Shown piece by piece: positions 47,067 to 56,906 of a stretch of 64,000 nt of DNA. The translations under genes were made by a program, and so were the position numbers. The notes under the pieces were generated by a model. The model saw nothing but the letters and a program-made list of their open reading frames with translations. It was not told the origin of the DNA and searched no databases. Origin of the DNA: an uncultured Clostridia bacterium (GTDB lineage Bacteria > Bacillota > Clostridia > Oscillospirales > Ruminococcaceae); NCBI GenBank assembly GCA_947626165.1, contig CANQRG010000006.1, positions 1-64,000 of the forward strand, given 5' to 3'. Numbering within the stretch: position 1 is the stretch's first letter; each line of letters starts with the position of its first letter.

Positions 47067-48506
47067 TTACTCAGCACAAAGTCTGAAAATTACATCTGCA
47101 TATATTTTCGCTATATTCATAAATGAACTTATATTTATGTGCTCATCAGCGCCGTGCATATTGTTGTTCTCTCCAGGGAACTCAGCGCCGAAGCCAACAC
47201 CCATTTTAGTATTATGAAGATAGGTCGCCCCGCCCTCGGCAAGACATTCGCCCTTTAAGCCTGTAAGCTCGGTATATGACTTCAAAAGCGTTTGTATAAA
47301 ATCAGAATTTCCATCGACATAGTGAGGTTCCATAGCGTCGTCGTCTACATACGTCTGTCCAAGACTTCCCAAACGCTCATCAAGCTTAGCATAAATATCT
47401 TTCAGGCATGTGCAGACTGGAAAACGAATATCCATTCCGCCCTTATACTTGCCGCCATTTATGTCAATCAGACTGTAGACCTCAGTGATTTTTCCCGAAA
47501 TATCATCTTCACAGAACAAATCAAGAGCCTCACCATAATACTCTCCGTAAGGGAAAATCTTTTCAAGCTCACACACAAGGTCATAAGCTCCGCCTTTATC
47601 AAATGGAATTTCTGTGAGCAATTTAAGCAAAGCAGTTATTGCGTTTTCGCCAAGCTCAGGTAAAGAGCCGTGAGCAGACTTACCTAGCGATGTGATTTTT
47701 ATTTTGCCGTCTGTCTCCTCGGCAATAAATCTTACATTCATTTGCATTTCAGAAATTTTTCTGTCGATAACGCTTTTATCTATTCCCTTCACAATCGCAT
47801 AAGCTCTGTCCGGAACAGCGTTTATAACAGTTCCTCCGGTAATGCTTTCAATAACTGCACCGTCAATTTTATTATTGTAGCTTCCCACCATAATTATGTG
47901 AGAAACTCCCTTTTCAACATTAATAACTGGAAAAGCGGAATCGGGCGTCAGCATCTTATCCGGAAGCTCTACCTTATTTGAATAATACTTTAGGTCCTCC
48001 ATACCTGTTTCTTCGCTTGCCCCAAGCATAACCCTGACCTTTTTATTCAGCTTTATACCCAAATCCTTTATCGCCTTAACAGCGTACAAAACAGCGACAG
48101 CAGGACCCTTATCGTCTATAGTTCCCCTGCCGTAAAGTCTGCCCTCCTGTTCGTTTACTGTAAGCCTAAACGGCTCATACGTCCAGCCAGAGCCCTTTGG
48201 CACAACATCTAAATGTGCAATAATTCCAAGCTCCGGCTTATCTGCCTGCTCGCCGCCTAAATCAAACGTGACCATATAATTTTCGTGGTTTTGAAAAATA
48301 AATCCGAAGTCGTGAAGTATTTCTCCGGCAACCTCCAATACCTTTGCAGGTCCTTCGCCAAAAGGCTGATTGCTTTGCAGATCCTTTTTGCCTAATACGC
48401 TTTCTACTTCAACAAGTCTGGCAAGAGTTTTAAACATCTCCTGCTTGTTTTCCTCCAAATAATCCGAAATGCTGTCTCTGAATGCTTTTAGTTCTTTATT
48501 TGTCAT
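47067..48506 (-). CDS. PepV-like M20 dipeptidase
   Basis: 479 aa. M20 metal residues in LGIIAHLDVVPKGSGW (His, Asp), RGTIDDKGPAVAVLYAVKA (Asp), LGASEETGMEDLKYY (Glu pair), PDSAFPVINVEKGV and a lid domain, ending with GATYLHNTKMGVGFGAEFPGENNNMHGADEHI. Length and motifs fit PepV/Sapep-type dinuclear zinc dipeptidases. It would split imported dipeptides in the cytoplasm, in keeping with opp genes just upstream. Confidence 0.92.
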   Translation of the reverse strand: MTNKELKAFRDSISDYLEENKQEMFKTLARLVEVESVLGKKDLQSNQPFGEGPAKVLEVAGEILHDFGFIFQNHENYMVTFDLGGEQADKPELGIIAHLDVVPKGSGWTYEPFRLTVNEQEGRLYGRGTIDDKGPAVAVLYAVKAIKDLGIKLNKKVRVMLGASEETGMEDLKYYSNKVELPDKMLTPDSAFPVINVEKGVSHIIMVGSYNNKIDGAVIESITGGTVINAVPDRAYAIVKGIDKSVIDRKISEMQMNVRFIAEETDGKIKITSLGKSAHGSLPELGENAITALLKLLTEIPFDKGGAYDLVCELEKIFPYGEYYGEALDLFCEDDISGKITEVYSLIDINGGKYKGGMDIRFPVCTCLKDIYAKLDERLGSLGQTYVDDDAMEPHYVDGNSDFIQTLLKSYTELTGLKGECLAEGGATYLHNTKMGVGFGAEFPGENNNMHGADEHINISSFMNIAKIYADVIFRLCAE

Positions 48507-48570
48507 AAAAGTTAACCCTCTCTATGTAAAAATGAGAGCAAGAACCACTTGCCCTCTGTGATTATAAAAA

Positions 48571-49647
48571 TTAATATATTATTTCAAGCTCTTTGCTGTA
48601 ATGATTAAGAATTTCCACTCCGTCGTGAGTTACAAGAACCAAATCCTCAATTCTCACTCCGACATCTCCCTCAATATATATGCCGGGCTCTATAGAAAAA
48701 ATCATACCCTCCTTGACAATATTGTCATTAGCAGACGAAACGTCACCGAACTCATGACATTCTATCCCTATAGAATGTCCCAAACGGTGGGTGAATTTAT
48801 CACCGTAACCTGCCTGCTCAATAATATCTCTTGCTGTCTTGTCTATATCGCAGAACCGAACTCCCGGCTTTATCATATCTTCCGCCGCTTTCTGCGCTTT
48901 CAAGACGGTTTCATATACCTTTTTATGCTCGTAACTGACATTCTTATAAAAGAAAGTTCTTGTCATATCCGAGCAATACCCGTCCTTTATACATCCCATA
49001 TCAATGAGAATACAGTCGCCCTCGCAAAGTATGTTGTTCCCTGCCTCATAATGTCCGATAGCGGCGCACTTACCAAAGCCTACAAGAGGGTCGAATGAAT
49101 ACCCATAAGCCCCCATTGACGCATAGATATCCTTTAATTGTGACGCCAGCTCCCGTTCAATCATACCTGCTCTAATACGGGTTTTAAGCTCTCGCATTGC
49201 CTCGTCGTTCACCCTAGACGCTTCTCTCATAAGAGCAATTTCCTCACTGTCCTTGCAGGCACGAACGGTATCAACGCATACAGACGTATTCTTATAGTCC
49301 GACGCACTTTTTAGCTCCATAAGTCTTAGCAAAAACCTTGCAGGAAGATTTTTGTCAACTCCGAGAGTTTTTCCGCTGTCGATATATTTTGCGACTATCT
49401 CACAAGGGTCGTCCTCGTCGCTAAACCAAATCTTTTCCACTCCCAAATCCTCAGGAACAGTGAATAGAGAGTTGACAAAAAGCTTATTATCACCGTTTTC
49501 CTTAATGAAAAGCGCAAAAAACCTCTCTCCGGGATCTATCATTTTTCCAGTGAGATAGAAAATGGACGCAGGATCGCTTATCAGCATTTGTGAAACGCCG
49601 TTTTCTTTAAGCATTGAAATAATATTATTAAGTCTGTTTGTTTTCAA
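48571..49647 (-). CDS. M24-family Xaa-Pro aminopeptidase/dipeptidase
   Basis: 358 aa. N-terminal creatinase-like domain and C-terminal pita-bread domain. Metal ligands: LIDMGCIKDGYCSDMTRTF (two Asp), HRLGHSIGIECHE (His), EGMIFSIEPGIY (Glu), VRIEDLVLVT (Glu). It removes N-terminal residues before proline or splits Xaa-Pro dipeptides. It follows the oppF gene by 27 nt and precedes the M20 gene, so peptide import and cleavage are likely co-expressed. Confidence 0.92.
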   Translation of the reverse strand: MKTNRLNNIISMLKENGVSQMLISDPASIFYLTGKMIDPGERFFALFIKENGDNKLFVNSLFTVPEDLGVEKIWFSDEDDPCEIVAKYIDSGKTLGVDKNLPARFLLRLMELKSASDYKNTSVCVDTVRACKDSEEIALMREASRVNDEAMRELKTRIRAGMIERELASQLKDIYASMGAYGYSFDPLVGFGKCAAIGHYEAGNNILCEGDCILIDMGCIKDGYCSDMTRTFFYKNVSYEHKKVYETVLKAQKAAEDMIKPGVRFCDIDKTARDIIEQAGYGDKFTHRLGHSIGIECHEFGDVSSANDNIVKEGMIFSIEPGIYIEGDVGVRIEDLVLVTHDGVEILNHYSKELEIIY

Positions 49648-49674
49648 ATAGATTCTTCTCTCTGTATTGAAGTC

Positions 49675-50652
49675 TTACTTACCGCAAAAATCACAGGCAA
49701 CCAAATGTCCGCCTCCTACATCTTCAAGCTGCGGACAATGCTCGCTGCATTTATCCTCAGCCCTAAAGCAGCGTGACGCAAATCGACAGCCTTCAGGCGG
49801 ATTGATAGGAGTTGGAACATCGCCTTTGAGGATAATTCTTTCTTTCTTGTGTGTAATATCCACAGACGGGATCGCCGATAAAAGAGCCTGTGTATAAGGA
49901 TTAAGCGGATTGTTATAAAGCTCGTTTTTCTCTGCTATCTCCATCAGCTTGCCCAAATACATAACGCCTACTCTGTCGCTTATGTGTTTAACAACATTAA
50001 GTCCGTGAGCAATAAACAAATATGTAAGACCAAACTCGTCCTTTAAGTCGTCAAGAAGGTTTAACACCTGTGCCTGAATAGAAACGTCAAGAGCCGAGAC
50101 AGGCTCGTCGCAAACTATCAGTTTTGGATTAACAGCCAAAGCTCTTGCAATACCAACTCTCTGTCTTTGTCCTCCCGAGAACTCGTGAGGATACCTGTTT
50201 CTCTGGTGGTTTGCAAGTCCAACGCAGTCAAGAAGATAGTTTACCCTTTTCTCGACCTCGTTTTTTGGCAGCAGCTTGTTTATTATAATGGGTTCGGCTA
50301 TAATATCGCCGACTGTCATCTTTGGGTTTAATGAAGCGTAAGGGTCTTGGAAGATAAGCTGGATTTCCCTGCAGTATTTTCTTCTTTCCTTTTGCTTTAA
50401 CGCAGTAAGCTCCACGCCGTCGTAAATTATCTTACCGCTTGTCGGAGTGTAGAGATTGACAAGCATCTTTCCTATAGTTGACTTTCCGCAGCCTGATTCT
50501 CCAACAAGACCGAATGCCTCGCCCTTGTAGATTTTGAATGATACGTCGTCAACAGCCTTTAAAACATCAATAGGCTTTCCGAAAAAGCTGGTGTTTACGG
50601 TAAAGAACTTCGATAAGTTCTGAACCTCTAAAAGAACTTCCCTATTTTCCAT
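49675..50652 (-). CDS. oppF: Oligopeptide ABC transporter ATPase OppF
   Basis: 325 aa. Walker A GLVGESGCGKSTIGKM, Q-loop LIFQDPYASLNPKMTV, signature FSGGQRQRVGIARAL and Walker B LIVCDEPVSALD are all intact. The C-terminal extension with CRFASRCFRAEDKCSEHCPQL holds a cysteine motif likely binding a [4Fe-4S] cluster as in other OppD/F and DppD/F. Partner to OppD; the start overlaps its stop by one base. Confidence 0.94.
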   Translation of the reverse strand: MENREVLLEVQNLSKFFTVNTSFFGKPIDVLKAVDDVSFKIYKGEAFGLVGESGCGKSTIGKMLVNLYTPTSGKIIYDGVELTALKQKERRKYCREIQLIFQDPYASLNPKMTVGDIIAEPIIINKLLPKNEVEKRVNYLLDCVGLANHQRNRYPHEFSGGQRQRVGIARALAVNPKLIVCDEPVSALDVSIQAQVLNLLDDLKDEFGLTYLFIAHGLNVVKHISDRVGVMYLGKLMEIAEKNELYNNPLNPYTQALLSAIPSVDITHKKERIILKGDVPTPINPPEGCRFASRCFRAEDKCSEHCPQLEDVGGGHLVACDFCGK

Positions 50653-51626
50653 TAAACATCAACCTCCTCTTCATCGCTGTGCAAAAAGCATCTTACCTTT
50701 CTTCCGCCGACATCAACAAGCGCCGGCATATGCTCTTTACATTTCTCCATACAGTTTTCACACCTGTCCGCAAAAGAACATCCCTTTGGCAGCTTTGTCG
50801 GGTCGGGAACAACTCCTTTTATCATAAACAGTCTGTCCCTGTCCTCCTCCATTCGGGGTATAGACTCAAGCAGTCCCTTTGTATAAGGGTGAAGCGGGTC
50901 TGTGAATATGTCTTTAACATCTGCCTGCTCTACGATTCTTCCGCAGTACATTACAACTACTCTGTCAGCCGTTTCAGCAACAACCCCCAAATCGTGTGTA
51001 ATAAGCAAAACAGCCATACCTATTTTATTTCTCAGCTTGTCAATAAGCTCTAATATCTGAGCCTGAATAGTAACGTCAAGAGCAGTTGTAGGCTCGTCGG
51101 CAATCAAGACCTCAGGATTGCACGAAAGCGCCATTGCAATCATAACTCTCTGACGCATTCCTCCGCTCATCTGATGCGGATAATCCTCCATTCTCTGCTC
51201 CGGAGACGGTATGCCGACTAAATCAAGCATTTTTATTGCCGTTTTTCTGGCGTCCGCCTTTGATAAGTCTGTGTGCGTCAATATCGACTCCATTATCTGG
51301 TCGCCGATTTTATAAACAGGGTTTAAAGAAGTCATAGGCTCTTGGAAAATCATTGAAATCTTATCTCCCCTGATTTTGTTCATTTCCTTTTTAGTCTTTT
51401 CAACCAGATTCTCTCCGTGAAACATTATCTTACCGCCCGTTACCTTTCCCGGATCGCGGATAAGCCCCATAACAGACAGCGAAGAAACACTCTTTCCTGA
51501 GCCTGATTCTCCGACTATAGCCAGTATTTCACCCTTTTCAACGCCAAAGCTTACATTGTTTACAGCCTTGACCGTTCCTCTTTTGACCTTAAATTCCGTT
51601 TTTAAATTCTCAACCTCTAATAGCAT
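50652..51626 (-). CDS. oppD: Oligopeptide ABC transporter ATPase OppD
   Basis: 324 aa. Walker A AIVGESGSGKSVSSLS, MIFQEPMTSLNPVYKIGDQ, signature MSGGMRQRVMIAMALS, Walker B VLIADEPTTALD. C-terminal CSFADRCENCMEKCKEHMP cysteine motif. It forms the heterodimeric motor with OppF under OppBC. 12 nt upstream gap to oppC. Confidence 0.94.
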   Translation of the reverse strand: MLLEVENLKTEFKVKRGTVKAVNNVSFGVEKGEILAIVGESGSGKSVSSLSVMGLIRDPGKVTGGKIMFHGENLVEKTKKEMNKIRGDKISMIFQEPMTSLNPVYKIGDQIMESILTHTDLSKADARKTAIKMLDLVGIPSPEQRMEDYPHQMSGGMRQRVMIAMALSCNPEVLIADEPTTALDVTIQAQILELIDKLRNKIGMAVLLITHDLGVVAETADRVVVMYCGRIVEQADVKDIFTDPLHPYTKGLLESIPRMEEDRDRLFMIKGVVPDPTKLPKGCSFADRCENCMEKCKEHMPALVDVGGRKVRCFLHSDEEEVDV

Positions 51627-51637
51627 CTCACAACCTC

Positions 51638-52546
51638 CTAACTTCTTGACTTAGGATCAAGAGCGTCTCTCAATCCGTCACCGAACAGGTTAAATGCAAG
51701 TACCGCAAGAGTTATAGCAAGTCCCGGGAAAATAAGCATATAAGGATATACCAAAATCATACTCCTTACACGTCCCAGCATATCTCCCCATTCCGCCGTA
51801 GGCGGCTGAACGCCCAAACCTAAGAATCCCAAAGCGGCAGTATCAAGAATAGCCGTTGAAATTCCCAGAGTAGCTCTTACCACTATTGACGAAACTACAT
51901 TAGGAATGATGTGGTGGAAAATAATTCTCCTGTCGCTGTTTCCTATTACCTTTGCCGCAGCGACATAATCGTTTTCCTTTGTAGACAAAATCGAACTCCT
52001 TATAATTCTTGCGTACTCGGGAATTGAAACAACTCCGATAGCGATGATAGCCTTGTCAATACCCTTACCCAAAGCTGCCATAAGCGTAATAGCAAGCAAT
52101 ATCGAAGGTATTGAAAGCATCATATCCATAATTCTCATAATAACGGCGTCGATCTTTCCGCCGAAGTAACCTGCAATAGAACCCAGTATCGTACCGATAA
52201 GAAGCGACATAGCAACTGCCGCAATTCCCACAAAAAGCGATACCCTTGTTCCGACTATTATACGGCTGAAAATATCTCTGCCCAGATTGTCAGTACCAAA
52301 CCAGTGGCTTGCCGACGGACTCTGGTATGCCTCTTTCATAACCTGACTGTTAGGGTCGTAAGGCGTTATGTATGGACCGATTATTGCTATTATAACCAGA
52401 ATAATAATTACAAAAAGACCAAACAGCGCCGCCTTATTTTTCTTTAGCGTATCCCACATTGCTTTAAAGCGGGATTCAGGCTTTTCTATATGAACAGCCT
52501 CCTGAACGTCAGCGCCGTCGGCTGCTAAAACTTTTTTACTAGCCAT
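51638..52546 (-). CDS. oppC: Oligopeptide ABC transporter permease OppC
   Basis: 302 aa with a long cytoplasmic N-tail, one span, then the five-span core. The EAA loop reads EYARIIRSSILSTKENDYVAAAKVIGNSDRRIIFHHIIPNV, which docks the ATPases. Second part (PPTAEWGDMLGRVRSM) is standard for DppC/OppC. Works with OppB. Confidence 0.93.
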   Translation of the reverse strand: MASKKVLAADGADVQEAVHIEKPESRFKAMWDTLKKNKAALFGLFVIIILVIIAIIGPYITPYDPNSQVMKEAYQSPSASHWFGTDNLGRDIFSRIIVGTRVSLFVGIAAVAMSLLIGTILGSIAGYFGGKIDAVIMRIMDMMLSIPSILLAITLMAALGKGIDKAIIAIGVVSIPEYARIIRSSILSTKENDYVAAAKVIGNSDRRIIFHHIIPNVVSSIVVRATLGISTAILDTAALGFLGLGVQPPTAEWGDMLGRVRSMILVYPYMLIFPGLAITLAVLAFNLFGDGLRDALDPKSRS

Positions 52547-52641
52547 TAAAAATATGCTCCTCTCATTGTTTTTACATTTTATAAGCGTGTCTGTAAAACA
52601 CTTCTCAAATGCAAAAACTTATATTCATATCCTTTAATTTA

Positions 52642-53658
52642 TCAGCTTTCCCTCTTTCCGTACTTGATTCTCGGATCTAAGAATGCATAAATTATATCGA
52701 CAATCAAGTTCATAAGCACAAATATAGTTGCGATTATCAGCACAACTGCCTGAATTACAGGGAAGTCTGATTTTGTTATACACTCAACAGTATAGCTTCC
52801 TATTCCGGGCCATGCAAAAACCGTCTCGGTCAAAACCGCTCCGCCTAACAGCGAACCAAACTGAAGTCCTATTACTGTGACAATAGGCATAAGCGCATTT
52901 CTCAAGCCGTGCTTGAGTACAACCTTGCCCTCGCCTATTCCCTTTGAACGCGCTGTTCTTATGTAATCCTGATTTAAAGCGTCGAGCATACTAGACCTTG
53001 TCATTCTGGAAATAATCGCAAGAGTGTAAAGCGCTAAAGTAACTCCCGGTAAAATTAAATGCCATAACGCATTTTTAAACGCCTCAAAATCGCCCTGAAC
53101 AAGAGTGTCTATAAGGTAAAATCCAGTGCCTCCCTCAGGTCTGAGCATTGAGTCGATTCTTCCGCTGGCGGGAAGCCAGCCTAATATCTTGACAAAAAGT
53201 ATAATAAATAAAATACCCAGCCAGAATATCGGAATTGAAACTCCCACAAGGGATAAAACCATACTTGCGTTATCAATAATACTGTTTTTCTTAACAGCGG
53301 CGACAACTCCTATTAAAATTCCGAACACCGTCGCAACTATAATTGCAAATATCGCAATTTCTATTGTCGCAGGAAATCTTGAACCTATCTCATTAAGAAC
53401 AGAGTTATTTGTGTAATAAGATTCTCCGAAGTCTCCCGTAACTGCTCCCTTTATAAAGTTCACATACTGAACGACTATATTCTCGTTCAAGCCGTTTGCC
53501 TCTCGCCACTCCTGCATAGAAGCCTCTGTCGCGTGCTGACCCAAAACAACAGGCGCAGGATCGGGAGCGCAAACTCTCAATAGGAAGAATACGATTATTG
53601 ATACTCCTATCAAAACCGGAATAAGCATCAGCAATCGCTTGATGATATACTTTATCAT
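52642..53658 (-). CDS. oppB: Oligopeptide ABC transporter permease OppB
   Basis: ATG 53658 (MIKYIIKRLLMLIPVLIG) is the likely start; the track's ATG four codons earlier overlaps AAAGGA. 339 aa with six spans. Hallmarks: APDPAPVVLGQHATEASMQEWREANGLNENIVVQY (periplasmic loop), SRMTRSSMLDALNQDYIRTARSKGIGEGKVVLKHGLRNAL (EAA loop). First gene after the oppA hairpin region. Confidence 0.92.
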   Translation of the reverse strand: MIKYIIKRLLMLIPVLIGVSIIVFFLLRVCAPDPAPVVLGQHATEASMQEWREANGLNENIVVQYVNFIKGAVTGDFGESYYTNNSVLNEIGSRFPATIEIAIFAIIVATVFGILIGVVAAVKKNSIIDNASMVLSLVGVSIPIFWLGILFIILFVKILGWLPASGRIDSMLRPEGGTGFYLIDTLVQGDFEAFKNALWHLILPGVTLALYTLAIISRMTRSSMLDALNQDYIRTARSKGIGEGKVVLKHGLRNALMPIVTVIGLQFGSLLGGAVLTETVFAWPGIGSYTVECITKSDFPVIQAVVLIIATIFVLMNLIVDIIYAFLDPRIKYGKRES

Positions 53659-53689
53659 ATAAAATATCATTCCTTTCTGCGGTAAAAGC

Positions 53690-53895
53690 CCGTAGTGCTT
53701 CGTGAAAAAACATTTTTCACGCTATACCTTTTATATGTATCTTTCCGCTTTAAAAACTATTAGTTCTCTTTTCAGCATATATTTTTCTGTCAAATACTCA
53801 ATGTATGCTGAAAATAAAACTGATAAAAACAACAATGGCAAATATAGAGATAACGCCATTGTTTCCGTCATTCTCTATATTTGCTTGTTGTGAAA
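53690..53895 (-). promoter_or_regulatory. Attenuator-like hairpins between oppA and oppB
   Basis: In transcript sense: GCAAATATAGAGA...TCTCTATATTTGC overlaps the alternative ACAATGGC...GCCATTGT, followed by GTTTTTATC, so the two stems exclude each other. Next is a TTTTCAGCATA...TATGCTGAAAA dyad, then GTGAAAAATGTTTTTTCAC. Partial termination here would give excess OppA over the membrane parts, as is common in opp operons. No gene in this 235-nt gap. Confidence 0.6.
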
Positions 53896-53905
53896 AATCT
53901 AAAAT

Positions 53906-55477
53906 TTAGTCTTTAGTAACCTTATACAGCTTAACTGTAGCTGTGCAGTGATATGTGAAGTTCTTTACATTCGACTTGCAAGCTGTAAGATCCTGCTGGT
54001 GTGAAATAGGCAGCCAGATTGCACGGTCTGCAACATACTGTTCCATATCAGCATACATCTTGTTTCTTGATTCTCCCGCAGGCTCCTTAGCAGCGTCTGA
54101 GATCATCTGTGCATACTCCTTATAATCTGCCTTATCTTCCTTATTCTTAGCAAGGTTGTATCTTGCTACGTTCATACCTGCGTTTGTATCGCTCATAAGA
54201 TTCATAAAGTTATCAGGGTCACCGTTGTCTCCCGACCAGCCATAGAAACAGATATCGTAGTCGCCTGCGATTGTTCTGTCCTTGTAAGTTGTCCAGTCGT
54301 AAGAATCAATTGTACACTCAACGCCTACCTTTGACAAGTATCCCTGAATTGCCTCAGTAAGTGTCTGACCTGTTGCAGTGTTGTAAGGTCTTGGATTTGT
54401 GTATGTGATAACGTGAAGCTTCTTAATGCCCTTCTTTTCAAGAGTAACCTTAGCATCCTCAGGATCATAAGCGATCTGCTTTACATCTGCGCTGTATCCC
54501 GGAACAAATGAAGGAAGAACCGTTGTAGCCTTTTCAGCATAACCGTTATAAAGAGTATCAACCAACTCGTCAACATTTATAGCCTGTGAAAGAGCAACAC
54601 GAGTTTCCTTATCAAGTCTCTCAATGTTGTAAGCCATATAGTTTATGTTCATACCCGGTGTCTGAGAAACAGTGATATTGCTGTCCTTTTTCAGGTTTTC
54701 CATCTGGTTTGTGTCAATACCGTCGATGATGTCTACATCACCTGACTGTAACTCAACTATCTTTGTTGAAGCGTCCTTGATAGTACGGATAACAACGTTC
54801 TTAGTTTTAGCTATATTATCCTTATCCCAGTAATCCTCGTTAGCAACAAGCTTAACGTCCTGATCCTTCTTCCACTCAACGAACTTGTAAGGACCCGTTC
54901 CTACAGGGTTGTTCATAAGATCGCCCTCTTTTGCAGCAGTTGGGCTTACCATAGGTGCGCCGAATACCATTGCAAGGTTAGCTAAAAACGGTGTTGACGG
55001 CTGTTTTAGTTTGATTTTGATAGTATAGTTGTCAACAACTTCACTCTTTTCAACATATCCCCATACGAAATCAGCATATGTCATATCCTCTGTCTTGTTG
55101 ATAGTGTTACGCTCAACATTGAACTTAACAGCCTCTGCGTTAAAGTCTGTTCCGTCGTGGAACTTAACGCCCTCTCTCAGTTTGAATGTGTACTCAAGTC
55201 CGTCGTCAGAAATCGTCCATGACTCAGCCAGACAAGGCTTGACCTCTGTTGAATCGTCAGCATAGGTCAGTAATCCCTCATAGATCTGGTTTGTAACCTT
55301 TGCAGATTCTCCGTCGTCAACGATCTGTGGATCAAGACCTCTCGGGTCAGCACCCTGTGCATAAACTAAAGTATCTGCACTTGATGAACCGCCTGATTTC
55401 TTGTCCCCGCCGCAGGCTGCAAGACAGGATACTGCCATTACCGCAGCCAGCATTGCACTAAAAACCTTTTTCTTCAT
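53906..55477 (-). CDS. oppA: Oligopeptide-binding lipoprotein OppA
   Basis: 523 aa. Lipobox LAAC (Cys22) after a typical signal. SBP_bac_5 fold: LVYAQGADPRGLDPQIVDDGESAKVTNQIYEGLLTY, FKLREGVKFHDGTDFNAEAVKFNVER, NPVGTGPYKFVEWKKDQDVKL, and VEFT-like C-terminal region. It captures peptides on the cell surface for OppBCDF. First gene of the operon and probably its most abundant product. Confidence 0.94.
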   Translation of the reverse strand: MKKKVFSAMLAAVMAVSCLAACGGDKKSGGSSSADTLVYAQGADPRGLDPQIVDDGESAKVTNQIYEGLLTYADDSTEVKPCLAESWTISDDGLEYTFKLREGVKFHDGTDFNAEAVKFNVERNTINKTEDMTYADFVWGYVEKSEVVDNYTIKIKLKQPSTPFLANLAMVFGAPMVSPTAAKEGDLMNNPVGTGPYKFVEWKKDQDVKLVANEDYWDKDNIAKTKNVVIRTIKDASTKIVELQSGDVDIIDGIDTNQMENLKKDSNITVSQTPGMNINYMAYNIERLDKETRVALSQAINVDELVDTLYNGYAEKATTVLPSFVPGYSADVKQIAYDPEDAKVTLEKKGIKKLHVITYTNPRPYNTATGQTLTEAIQGYLSKVGVECTIDSYDWTTYKDRTIAGDYDICFYGWSGDNGDPDNFMNLMSDTNAGMNVARYNLAKNKEDKADYKEYAQMISDAAKEPAGESRNKMYADMEQYVADRAIWLPISHQQDLTACKSNVKNFTYHCTATVKLYKVTKD

Positions 55478-55794
55478 GTCTTTTCGTCCTTTCTGTTAAT
55501 ACAAAAATAAGGACGCTCACAAAAACAATTACAAAACACATATAGTTAATGTAAATGTGAATTAAAGCATCCTTGCCTTTGCTTTTTTTATTATACTCGA
55601 AACAGCTTCGAGTTTAATACATTATATACACTTTATATTATATACTATTAAAATATAACATTCAATAGTAATTCTCAACAAATAGTAAGCGCAAATTTCG
55701 TGAATTTGACAATAAATAAATGCCATTTGTTTAATTATGTCCGTAATTTGATGATAATTTCTGTAATTCAGAATTTAAAATTATGAATAATACT
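55478..55794 (-). promoter_or_regulatory. oppA promoter and leader
   Basis: Minus strand TTGAAT (55660-55665), 17-nt spacer, TATAAT (55637-55642), leaving a ~150-nt leader. CTCGAAGCTGTTTCGAG just downstream is a dyad. AAGGATGC and GCGTCCTT pair across the leader, ending near ATTTTTG, which might be an attenuator. No T-box consensus seen. AGAAAGGACG is the ribosome site. The rest of the 317 nt is AT-rich without ORFs. Confidence 0.55.
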
Positions 55795-56577
55795 TTACAG
55801 CTTATTTCCGCACTCTATACAGAACACAGCGCCCTCACGAGCAGCAGCTCCGCAGTTAGGGCAAGTATTCTCTACTATTTCAGCCTTCGCTGTCTGAACA
55901 TCGTTTGACGGCACAAAAGTCTTATCAGAAACAGAATACTCATAAGACTGCTTAGCGTCATCGTCATCCATAATAAACGACACGTCCTTCTCGCCGTTTT
56001 TTCTTGGACGCCGCATATCCGTCTTTGCAGGAAACGCCGCAAACAAGGATATAAGAAGCATTAGCAATCCCAAAGCAAAAACAGGAAGCGATGATAATAT
56101 GATCAGCCACTTTCCTACAGTAAAGGCATTTTCGTAACCGGAATAGTAATTCTCAGCAAAACGGCTCATTAAAGGGTCTGCGATCAACCCTAATAAAATC
56201 ACCAACCCTGAGACGCATATTAATGATACCCCATATCCCCTGAAAGCTCTGTAGGTGTAAACGGAGTTTAACTTATAAAGAGAAACCCATATAACAAGCA
56301 AAAACAATATTATTGCAATTATTAAAATGAATATAGGCGTTGAGCCAAGCCAGCTTAACGAGCTGTTGATGTCAAATGTCTGATGTATGTCAGCGTTCTC
56401 TATTCCGAAAGTCTCAAGAAAGCCATTAATTCTGTCAGAATTATGCAGAACATATTTAATAAAGCCTGAAGCTATAAAAAGCAATCCTGTTATTATCGTT
56501 GTTATAATTAAAACGACTGTCACTACCACACCGCTTGTTCCAAGCCTATTTTCAAGTCTGAATTTTTCCTTGCCCAT
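55795..56577 (-). CDS. Four-span membrane protein with C-terminal zinc ribbon
   Basis: 260 aa. Four spans (~16-41, ~80-104, ~117-136, ~152-182), a cytoplasmic basic and acidic linker (MRRPRKNGEKDVSFIMDDDDAKQ), and a C-terminal zinc ribbon (CPNCGAAAREGAVFCIECGNKL). The plan mirrors the zinc-ribbon protein at 6568 with the order reversed. Family not recognised. Monocistronic, divergent from the MarR operon. Confidence 0.75.
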   Translation of the reverse strand: MGKEKFRLENRLGTSGVVVTVVLIITTIITGLLFIASGFIKYVLHNSDRINGFLETFGIENADIHQTFDINSSLSWLGSTPIFILIIAIILFLLVIWVSLYKLNSVYTYRAFRGYGVSLICVSGLVILLGLIADPLMSRFAENYYSGYENAFTVGKWLIILSSLPVFALGLLMLLISLFAAFPAKTDMRRPRKNGEKDVSFIMDDDDAKQSYEYSVSDKTFVPSNDVQTAKAEIVENTCPNCGAAAREGAVFCIECGNKL

Positions 56578-56800
56578 TATATCCTCCCTGTTTGTGCTAA
56601 ACTTATGTTTTTATTATAGCTTTTTTAGTGTTTTTTGTCAATATAACTACTAAGACATTTTATATTTTATATATTTTTACCAGATTTTCTTGACTTCATA
56701 CCTAATTTTGAAATATTCTTCTTTTAATTTCAAAATTTCCTTTGTGCATCTTTAGCAAAAATACTTAAATAATAATCTAAAAATTCTGCTTGGTTTTCCC

Positions 56801-56858
56801 TTGACAAATATATTTAACTATGTTAAAGTATAACAATGTTAATTGTTAACTATGTTAA
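56801..56858 (+). promoter_or_regulatory. marR-ABC promoter with repeated operators
   Basis: TTGACA (56801-56806) and a -10 near TAAAGT or TATAAC. TTAACTATGTTAA occurs twice exactly (56814-56826, 56846-56858), with AACAATGTTAATTGTT between them. These are dyads of the MarR type, covering the spacer and start site, so autorepression is likely. Confidence 0.75.
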
Positions 56859-56906
56859 ATGTTTTGCGAATTGTCCAAAATCATTATTAAAGAACGGAGA
56901 ATTAAA

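Noticed and set aside
55478-55650. T-box leader for the opp operon.
   Set aside because: No T-box (AGGGTGGNACCGCG-type) sequence and no specifier stem could be made out.
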